Shown here piece by piece: positions 1 through 5,256 of a stretch of 6,183 nucleotides of DNA. Under the pieces are notes generated by a model. That model was given only the letters and a program-made list of their open reading frames with translations, did no database searches and was not told where the DNA came from. This DNA comes from Omnitrophica bacterium RIFOXYB12_FULL_50_7. GTDB taxonomy: Bacteria > Omnitrophota > Omnitrophia > Omnitrophales > Aquincolibacteriaceae. The DNA lies in assembly GCA_001804345.1 (NCBI GenBank), contig MHFU01000080.1, positions 2,536 to 8,718 of the forward strand, given 5' to 3'. The number at the start of each line of letters is the position of its first letter. Position 1 is the stretch's first letter. Both the position numbers and the translations under genes were made by a program.

Positions 1-359
1 TTTCCCTGAATATCATAAAACCCCTTGTGACAAGGACACACAATCTCGTGAGTCCCGGAATCGTAATGGACCGTGCATTCAAAGTGGGTGCAGATAGCAC
101 TCAAAGCGATCCACTCCCCGGCGTCGGTCTTGATCAAAAGTCCCGGCTTCCGGCCAAAAGGGAATATTTTTCCAGTATTCGGGGCCAGGTTGCAATCGAC
201 TAATGGCAATTTGACCTCCGCAGGGCCGGCATCCATGTCACGCGGCGTCAGAAAGCGGAAAAAGGGATAGAACATCGAGCCGGCAAAAAGAGACGCCATG
301 CTGACCATCCAACCCTGTATGAATTGCCGCCGTGTCATCAGCGATTCGTTAAGCTTCAT
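1..359 (-). CDS. Rieske [2Fe-2S] protein, QcrA/PetA-like (partial, C-terminus outside window)
   Basis: This is probably the Rieske subunit of a cytochrome bc-type quinol-oxidising complex, held in the cytoplasmic membrane with its cluster outside. The visible 119 residues begin with a Tat-type signal, TRRQFIQG (9-16), and a hydrophobic stretch to about residue 37 that likely remains as a membrane anchor. Cluster box I is CTHFEC (90-95): Cys90 and His92 are ligands and Cys95 is a disulfide partner. Box II is CPCHKGFYD (108-116): Cys108 and His111 are ligands and Cys110 is the disulfide partner. The reading frame is open at the left edge. The ATG at 359 lacks a clear ribosome site. A GTG at 395 follows a run of six G (403-408) at seven bases, and an internal ATG at 338 sits just before the twin arginine, so the start is uncertain. 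The position right after sdhB suggests a cytochrome b gene further left. A stand-alone Rieske oxidoreductase is possible but less likely, given the Tat signal and anchor. Confidence 0.9.
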   Translation of the reverse strand, partial: MKLNESLMTRRQFIQGWMVSMASLFAGSMFYPFFRFLTPRDMDAGPAEVKLPLVDCNLAPNTGKIFPFGRKPGLLIKTDAGEWIALSAICTHFECTVHYDSGTHEIVCPCHKGFYDIQG

Positions 360-1143
360 TCGACGGACTTTCTGATGAATGAGTTTTGCCTGCACCGTGA
401 TGCCCCCCACGCGAACAAACTGCTCGTCGCCTCAAACCTTCGATCCCATCGGTCGGCCTCACCTGTTTCGGACAGGCATCAACACAGCGGAACACTGTAT
501 CGCAACCCCACAATCCATGCTCGTTATTGAGCGGCTTGAAAGTCTTTTTCCAATCCCGCTTGTCCCTTGAATCGCGGATAAAACGGAAAAGTTTTGCCAG
601 CGCGGCGGGCCCGGCGTAGTCTTCGTCCCGACTCACCACAGGACAGGCTCCATAACAACAAGCGCAAAGAATACAGCCTACAAATTGATCAATCTGGGCA
701 CGATTCTTCTCCGTCACAAGGTGTTCACCTTTTTTTTCACGATCGTTGGGCATGAGCCAAGGCTCCACTTCACGGTAAGCCTTCCAAAACGGCGCCATAT
801 CCACGATGAGATCTTTAATAACCTCAAAATTAGGGAGAGGTTCGATCAGGACTTCTTGTGAAGGCAACCCCGATAACTGGACCCGGCAAGCCAAATTCGG
901 ATAACCATTGATGTACATTCCGCACGATCCGCAAACCGCCCCACGGCACGAATACCGGAAAACAAGGCTTGGGTCCTGATCCTCCTGGATTTTGAGCAGC
1001 GCCTCTAAAACAGTCATTCCCTTTTCGGCCGTCACTTTGAAATGAGCAAAGTGGGATTCTTGGTCTTGATGGCTGTCAAAACGAAGGATCTTGAAGGTAA
1101 AGACCTTCCCTTCAATACTAGTATTTTCTTTCTTGTGGGGCAT
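349..1143 (-). CDS. sdhB: Succinate dehydrogenase/fumarate reductase iron-sulfur subunit
   Basis: This subunit carries electrons between the FAD of SdhA and the quinone/haem of the anchor through three iron-sulfur clusters. It has 264 residues. The N-terminal ferredoxin domain has Cys66, Cys71, Cys74 and Cys86 for [2Fe-2S], with all four Cys present (E. coli SdhB has Asp at the third). The C-terminal domain has CILCACCYGACPV (157-169) and CDTVFRCVDACPK (214-226). By family precedent Cys157, 160, 163 and 224 hold [4Fe-4S], and Cys167, 214 and 220 hold [3Fe-4S]. The start at ATG 1143 is preferred over an in-frame TTG at 1173; AAGG and AGAGG lie upstream, inside the sdhA end. After the last conserved LRRRA the protein ends in a hydrophilic Gly/His/Ser-rich tail of about 23 residues that I do not recognise. 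This tail overlaps the Rieske gene start by 11 bases. Confidence 0.97.
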   Translation of the reverse strand: MPHKKENTSIEGKVFTFKILRFDSHQDQESHFAHFKVTAEKGMTVLEALLKIQEDQDPSLVFRYSCRGAVCGSCGMYINGYPNLACRVQLSGLPSQEVLIEPLPNFEVIKDLIVDMAPFWKAYREVEPWLMPNDREKKGEHLVTEKNRAQIDQFVGCILCACCYGACPVVSRDEDYAGPAALAKLFRFIRDSRDKRDWKKTFKPLNNEHGLWGCDTVFRCVDACPKQVRPTDGIEGLRRRAVCSRGGHHGAGKTHSSESPSNEA

Positions 1144-2812
1144 ATCGGGTAACCTTAACCTCTTTATAGTCAAATTTGAGTCCGTTGGGTGTAAAAAAAG
1201 CTAATGTATGCCGCATCCACTTTGCATCATCACGCGTGGGATAATCCGTCCGGAAATGAGATCCTCGGCTTTCTTTGCGCGCCAAAGCCCCCTGGGAGAT
1301 GATCTCCGCGAGATCCAGCATGCCTTCAAGTTCCAGGGTATTGATCAATTCAAAATTCAACGAGCGTGTTTTATAGGAGACCGCCACATCGCGGTAATCT
1401 CGCTTCAGCTGCCGGACTTTCTCGCACGCGGTATTCAACTCCTCTTCTTTTCTGAAGATCCCGACATAAGTGAACATCACGCGGCGCAGCTCGTCGCGAA
1501 CCTCGGAATATCGCCGTTTGCCTTTTCGCTGAAACAACTCCTCGATCCTTTGTTTTTCTTTCACAAGCGCCCTGTCGAGAAAGACTTTGTCGGATTCTTC
1601 CTTAGACGAGGCCAAAAAATCCCGTAGCTGGTTCGAAACAATCTTCCCGAAAGTCACGGTCTCCAAAAGTGAATTTCCGCCAAGACGGTTGGCCCCGTGA
1701 ACGGAAACACAAGCACACTCCCCCGCCGCATAAACGCCGCGGACTTTCGTTTCACCTTTTTCATTGGTATCGATCCCCCCCATCGAATAATGCTGCCCCG
1801 GCTGGACCGGAATCGGCTCTTTGACCGGGTCCACGCCCGCAAAATCGATCGTGATATCCCGGATCCCGGGAAGTCTTTCCAGAATTTTTTTCTCCCCCAA
1901 ATGCCTTAGATCCAGATGCAGAAAAGCGTTCTCAAAACCGTGGCCTTCTAATATTTCTGTAGTCATGGAACGGGAGACAATATCGCGGGGCGCAAGCTCC
2001 ATTTTGCTTGCCGCATACTTTTTCATGAACCGTTCACCTTTGTTGTTAAGAAGATAACCGCCTTCCCCTCTTGCGCCTTCGGTCATTAAAATATTGGTGC
2101 CATAAAGCGTGGTCGGATGAAATTGAACGAACTCCAGGTCCTTGATCGGTATCCCGGCACGATACGCCACGGCAATACCGCTGCCTGTATTGATGATCGC
2201 ATTCGTACTGTTTTGATAGCCCCGCCCATAGCCACCGGTCGCCAGTACCACGGCACGAGCCGAAAAAGCCACGATCTCTCCGGTGGAATAATTCAGAGCC
2301 GTAATTCCCTGAGCCCTGTTGTCTTTAATGATCAGGGATGTCACCAGCCATTCGGTGTAGACTTCGACATTCTTTTTGACGCTCTGTTCATAGAGCGTAT
2401 GCAGAAGAACATGGCCCGTCCGGTCCGCGGCATAGCAGGTACGAGGATAATCGGCACCTCCGAAAGGACGCTGGGCGATCTTGCCCTCCGAAGTCCGGCT
2501 GAACGGAACTCCCATATGTTCCAGCTCATAGACCACTTCGGGACCTATCCGGCACATGGTTTCAACCGCATCCTGGTCGGCCAGGTAGTCGCTTCCCTTG
2601 ATGGTATCAAAGGTGTGCTTTTCCCAGTTATCATCCGCACTGCCGGGAACATTCCCCAGTGAAGCATTAAGCCCGCCTTGAGCCGCCAGAGAATGCGAAC
2701 GCAGGGGGTGGACTTTCGAAAAAAGCGCGACCTTGTGGCTATCCACAACACCCAAGGACGTCATCAAACCGGCCAAACCTCCGCCGACAATAATTACATC
2801 ATAAGAAAGCAT
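1118..2812 (-). CDS. sdhA: Succinate dehydrogenase/fumarate reductase flavoprotein subunit
   Basis: This is the catalytic subunit interconverting succinate and fumarate; it holds covalent FAD and faces the cytoplasm in the usual arrangement. It has 564 residues. The FAD-binding Rossmann motif is GGGLAG at 10-15, and His40 in RSHSLAAQGG is the expected FAD-linked histidine. Dicarboxylate-site residues are all present: His232 (QFHPT), Thr244-Glu245 (MTEGARGEGG), Arg276 (APRDIVSR), His341 (QHYSMGG) and Arg376 (ANRLGGNS). The C-terminal helical domain carries the typical RGSHFRTDYP at 516-525. The ATG at 2812 is chosen because MLSYDVIIVGGG matches the family N-terminus; the same frame is open to 2920, but that extension lies inside sdhC. 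A weak AAAGG overlaps the sdhC stop and GGTGG is closer to the start. The 3' end overlaps the sdhB start by 26 bases. Active-site residues do not separate dehydrogenase from fumarate reductase use. Confidence 0.98.
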   Translation of the reverse strand: MLSYDVIIVGGGLAGLMTSLGVVDSHKVALFSKVHPLRSHSLAAQGGLNASLGNVPGSADDNWEKHTFDTIKGSDYLADQDAVETMCRIGPEVVYELEHMGVPFSRTSEGKIAQRPFGGADYPRTCYAADRTGHVLLHTLYEQSVKKNVEVYTEWLVTSLIIKDNRAQGITALNYSTGEIVAFSARAVVLATGGYGRGYQNSTNAIINTGSGIAVAYRAGIPIKDLEFVQFHPTTLYGTNILMTEGARGEGGYLLNNKGERFMKKYAASKMELAPRDIVSRSMTTEILEGHGFENAFLHLDLRHLGEKKILERLPGIRDITIDFAGVDPVKEPIPVQPGQHYSMGGIDTNEKGETKVRGVYAAGECACVSVHGANRLGGNSLLETVTFGKIVSNQLRDFLASSKEESDKVFLDRALVKEKQRIEELFQRKGKRRYSEVRDELRRVMFTYVGIFRKEEELNTACEKVRQLKRDYRDVAVSYKTRSLNFELINTLELEGMLDLAEIISQGALARKESRGSHFRTDYPTRDDAKWMRHTLAFFTPNGLKFDYKEVKVTRYAPQERKY

Positions 2813-2825
2813 AGACCACCAACCT

Positions 2826-3146
2826 TTAAGTTCCGTACTTCGGCAATACCAAAAACCAGGTAAGCCAGATAAACACAATTGTCCCTGCGATTGTAAAGAT
2901 CCAAAATAACATTTTTTCACCTCTCATGCCCAAATCGATAAGACAGGTGCGCAATCCATAAAGGGCATGATAAATAAAAAGACCGATGATCAGAGTATCC
3001 AGCAGCATATGGTGATGCAACACCCTCATAGGCTCTATCAACTTTTCACCGTATTTGCCCAAGATACCGAAACCGGTATAGATCTTGAGCCCCATTAAAA
3101 CGATCAGAAGCAACCCGCTCACGCGGTGAAAGATCCAGACGAACAT
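2826..3146 (-). CDS. sdhC: Succinate dehydrogenase/fumarate reductase cytochrome b membrane anchor, short three-helix type
   Basis: This is the integral-membrane subunit that anchors SdhAB and passes electrons between the iron-sulfur subunit and quinone. It has 106 residues with three predicted membrane helices at about 9-27, 48-70 and 79-101. His7-Arg8-Val-Ser10-Gly11 matches the HRxSG signature at the start of helix I, near the quinone site in the E. coli enzyme. His60 in HALYGLRTCLID, with Asp71, matches the H-x3-G-x-R-x4-D pattern whose His ligates haem b. A further HHH (44-46) precedes helix II. The start at ATG 3146 is chosen because of a strong AAGGAG; an upstream in-frame start at 3182 would overlap the preceding gene. 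The size is that of one subunit of a two-anchor enzyme, yet no sdhD follows: sdhA starts 13 bases downstream. Whether the complex works as a dehydrogenase or a fumarate reductase cannot be read from this gene. Confidence 0.92.
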   Translation of the reverse strand: MFVWIFHRVSGLLLIVLMGLKIYTGFGILGKYGEKLIEPMRVLHHHMLLDTLIIGLFIYHALYGLRTCLIDLGMRGEKMLFWIFTIAGTIVFIWLTWFLVLPKYGT

Positions 3147-3151
3147 AATTT

Positions 3152-3157
3152 CTCCTT
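3152..3157 (-). promoter_or_regulatory. Ribosome binding site of sdhC
   Basis: AAGGAG lies five bases upstream of the ATG at 3146 on the minus strand, within the 19-base gap after the NifV-like gene. It is the best Shine-Dalgarno match in the window. It fixes the sdhC start at MFVWIFHRVSG rather than twelve codons further upstream. Confidence 0.85.
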
Positions 3158-3165
3158 CTGCGGGA

Positions 3166-4308
3166 TTATTTTCCCATCCCATGCATGTTTTGATAATAAA
3201 GATACATCAACTCTTTATCGAAGAGATGGCGTTTACATTCAACGGCCTTCTCCCGCACAAGCGTCAACAAGATCTCGGCCAGATTGTCGTCCAGATCGAT
3301 GCCGAATTCGCTGAACTTCATCTGCAACGCGCCTTTGCCCGAATGTTTTCCGATAAGGATCTGCCGCACGCCCCCAATCTCGGAGGGATGAAACGCCTCA
3401 TAGGTCTGGGGATCCTTCGCCAGACCATCCACCTGAATGCCCGCTTCATGCGTGAATATATTTTTACCAACGATCGGTTTATTGACCGGGATCTCCCGGC
3501 CCGAAGCCTTTGCGACAAAGTTCGACAACGCCCTGAGTTTTGAAATATCCACAGAGACCGGCTGGCCTTCCACATATTTGAGTGCCATCACCACTTCTTC
3601 AAGCGCCGCGTTCCCGGCCCTCTCGCCCAAGCCATTAACCGTCACGCTCAGAAATTCCGCGCCCGCTTTAAAGCCAGCGATCGTATTGGCAGTCGCCATC
3701 CCGAAATCATTATGCGCGTGAACTTCGATCGGCAAACCGACCTCGTGAATCAATGTTTTTATTTTTTCTTCCGTTGCGGAAGGGCTCAGGATCCCGAGCG
3801 TATCGCAAAAACGGAGCCGGTCGGCCCCGGAATTTTTTGCGATGCGTGTGAAGATGATGAGATCTTCCATCCGGGCCCGAGAAGCATCCTCGGCATTACA
3901 GGAGACGTAAAGCCCGTGACTCTTGGCGAAATTGACCGTTCGAGCGATCACTTCATGGACCCAGGCCCTGTCTTTCCCAAGTTTTTTTTCAATATGAATA
4001 TCCGAAACGGGTATGGAAACACAAACGGCGTCCAGGCCGCAATCGATCGCGTCCTGAACATCCTCCGTGACCGCCCGGCACCATCCCAGGATGCTCGCCT
4101 TATGGTTATCATTTACAATATCCTCGATGGCTTTTTTCTCATCCCCTTTCATCGCCGGAATGCCCGCCTCGATCTGGTAAACCCCGGCCTCATCGAGAAG
4201 CCGGGCAATCTCGCGTTTTTCTTCGTTGGAAAAAACAACCCCCGCTGTTTGCTCTCCATCCCGCAAAGTTGTATCAACGATCTTTACTTTTTCCTTAAAA
4301 GATTCCAT
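3166..4308 (-). CDS. NifV-type homocitrate synthase family protein (DRE-TIM acyltransferase; possible Re-citrate synthase)
   Basis: The protein has 380 residues, the usual NifV length, and should condense acetyl-CoA with a 2-oxo acid. The TIM barrel shows DTTLRDGEQ (12-20, with catalytic Arg16 and metal ligand Asp17), IEAGIPAM (47-53), GWCRA (75-79, a NifV-like signature), CNAEDASRA (137-145, including the expected catalytic Glu140), metal-binding HAHNDFG (197-203) and NGLGERAGN (225-233). The C-terminal part shows THEAGIQVDG (286-295) and Tyr303. Gln292 sits where homocitrate synthases normally have the catalytic His. There is no long C-terminal LeuA-type regulatory domain, so feedback inhibition of the LeuA kind is unlikely. 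The start at ATG 4308 is chosen over an upstream in-frame GTG (4344) because a strong GGAGG precedes it. The gene sits between sucD and sdhC with no nif gene in view, which argues for a citric acid cycle role such as Re-citrate synthase. Homocitrate, citramalate or isopropylmalate synthesis remain possible. The family is certain; the substrate is not. Confidence 0.9.
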   Translation of the reverse strand: MESFKEKVKIVDTTLRDGEQTAGVVFSNEEKREIARLLDEAGVYQIEAGIPAMKGDEKKAIEDIVNDNHKASILGWCRAVTEDVQDAIDCGLDAVCVSIPVSDIHIEKKLGKDRAWVHEVIARTVNFAKSHGLYVSCNAEDASRARMEDLIIFTRIAKNSGADRLRFCDTLGILSPSATEEKIKTLIHEVGLPIEVHAHNDFGMATANTIAGFKAGAEFLSVTVNGLGERAGNAALEEVVMALKYVEGQPVSVDISKLRALSNFVAKASGREIPVNKPIVGKNIFTHEAGIQVDGLAKDPQTYEAFHPSEIGGVRQILIGKHSGKGALQMKFSEFGIDLDDNLAEILLTLVREKAVECKRHLFDKELMYLYYQNMHGMGK

Positions 4309-4314
4309 CGCCAC

Positions 4315-4319
4315 CCTCC
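4315..4319 (-). promoter_or_regulatory. Ribosome binding site of the NifV-like gene
   Basis: GGAGG lies six bases upstream of the ATG at 4308 on the minus strand. The alternative in-frame GTG at 4344 has no comparable purine tract before it. This site therefore decides the start and gives a protein beginning MESFKEKV, just ahead of the conserved DTTLRDGEQ motif. The site falls inside the 60-base sucD-nifV gap, which shows no evident terminator hairpin. Confidence 0.8.
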
Positions 4320-4368
4320 GTTCCGTGTGTTCTGACTTATCCACGGGATCTGATACGTCCGCATTCCC

Positions 4369-5256
4369 TTATGAAATACGGCGTTGTTTCATCAATACGC
4401 TTTTTAACAATTTCGGTATTTCATCAGGCCTGTCGGCGACCTGGACCCCTGCACCCCTAAAGGCCTTGATCTTCGCCTCAGCAGTTCCTTTTCCTCCAGA
4501 GATAATAGCACCGGCATGCCCCATCCTTTTTCCAGGGGGAGCAGACCTTCCGGAGATAAAAGCCACCACTGGTTTTTTCATATGGGCTCGAATATATTCC
4601 GCCGTAATCTCCTCTTCCTCACCACCGATCTCTCCAATCAACGCGACCGCGTCCGTTCCGGGATCCTGTTCAAACATGGCAAGCAGATCCACAAATCCTG
4701 TCCCAACAACAGCATCGCCCCCGATCCCGACGCATGTCGATTGCCCCATCTTTTGTTTCGTCAAATTATAGACTACCTCATAGGTCAACGTTCCGCTGCG
4801 GGAAATAACGCCGATTTTCCCCGGAGCATGAATATGCGCGGGCATAATCCCGACCTTGCTTTTCCCCGGGCTAATGACTCCGGGACAATTCGCTCCGATA
4901 AGCCTGACACCTTTATCCTTGATGTAGTGATAATTTTCGATCATTTCAAGAACGGGAACCCCTTCGGTGATGCAGAGAATCAGAGCAACTCCGCAATCCG
5001 CAGCCTCCCGAATGGCGGAAGATGCGAATTGGGCCGGTACATAAATCACGGAACAATTCGCTTTTGTTTCCTGCAGTGCCTCTTGTACCGTATTAAACAC
5101 AGGCAACAAATCCACCTTCTGCCCGCCCTTGCCGGGAGTAACACCCCCGACCACTTTCGTTCCATAGTTCAGCATGGAGAGGGCATGAAAAGACCCGTCA
5201 CGGCCCGTAATGCCCTGGACCAATACCTTCGTATGTTCATCCACAAGAATACTCAT
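4369..5256 (-). CDS. sucD: Succinyl-CoA synthetase alpha subunit
   Basis: This is the CoA-binding, autophosphorylated subunit that pairs with SucC. The 295 residues are close to the 289 of E. coli SucD. The N-terminal CoA-binding Rossmann domain shows QGITGRDGSFH (residues 14-24), K43 in TPGKGG, ITEG at 96-99 and Tyr159 in SGTLTYE. The C-terminal catalytic domain shows GQSTCVGIGGD at 171-181, GEIGG at 208-212 and the active-site phosphohistidine His247 in KRMGHAGAI. After GIGGD the sequence is AVVGT rather than the commoner PxxGT, a mild deviation. The ATG start at 5256 matches the conserved family N-terminus (MSIL) and lies in ATGA with the sucC stop. A 60-base gap follows before the homocitrate synthase-like gene. 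All key residues are present, so the enzyme should be active. The sequence does not show whether ATP or GTP is used, or which direction dominates. Confidence 0.98.
   Translation of the reverse strand: MSILVDEHTKVLVQGITGRDGSFHALSMLNYGTKVVGGVTPGKGGQKVDLLPVFNTVQEALQETKANCSVIYVPAQFASSAIREAADCGVALILCITEGVPVLEMIENYHYIKDKGVRLIGANCPGVISPGKSKVGIMPAHIHAPGKIGVISRSGTLTYEVVYNLTKQKMGQSTCVGIGGDAVVGTGFVDLLAMFEQDPGTDAVALIGEIGGEEEEITAEYIRAHMKKPVVAFISGRSAPPGKRMGHAGAIISGGKGTAEAKIKAFRGAGVQVADRPDEIPKLLKSVLMKQRRIS

Noticed and set aside
1862..1874. GC-rich near-palindrome within sdhA
   Set aside because: It is imperfect, short and inside a conserved coding sequence, with no T-run; it is not a credible terminator or operator.
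1208..2662. Plus-strand open frames of 139 and 181 codons (1208-1627 and 2117-2662)
   Set aside because: Both are antisense to sdhA, whose motifs are intact over the whole stretch.
2813..2920. 36-codon N-terminal extension of sdhA
   Set aside because: It would lie within the sdhC coding sequence, and the family N-terminus begins at MLSYDVIIVGGG (ATG 2812).
3166..4308. Evidence for a nitrogen-fixation cluster because of the NifV-like gene
   Set aside because: No other nif-type gene is present; all neighbours are citric acid cycle or respiratory genes.
3712..4335. Plus-strand open frame of 207 codons
   Set aside because: It is antisense to the NifV-like gene, with no recognisable motif and no ribosome site that I could see.
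4309..4368. Possible promoter or terminator in the sucD to NifV-like gap, the largest gap in the window
   Set aside because: I see neither a hairpin followed by T residues nor a convincing -10/-35 pair; only the ribosome binding site is clear.
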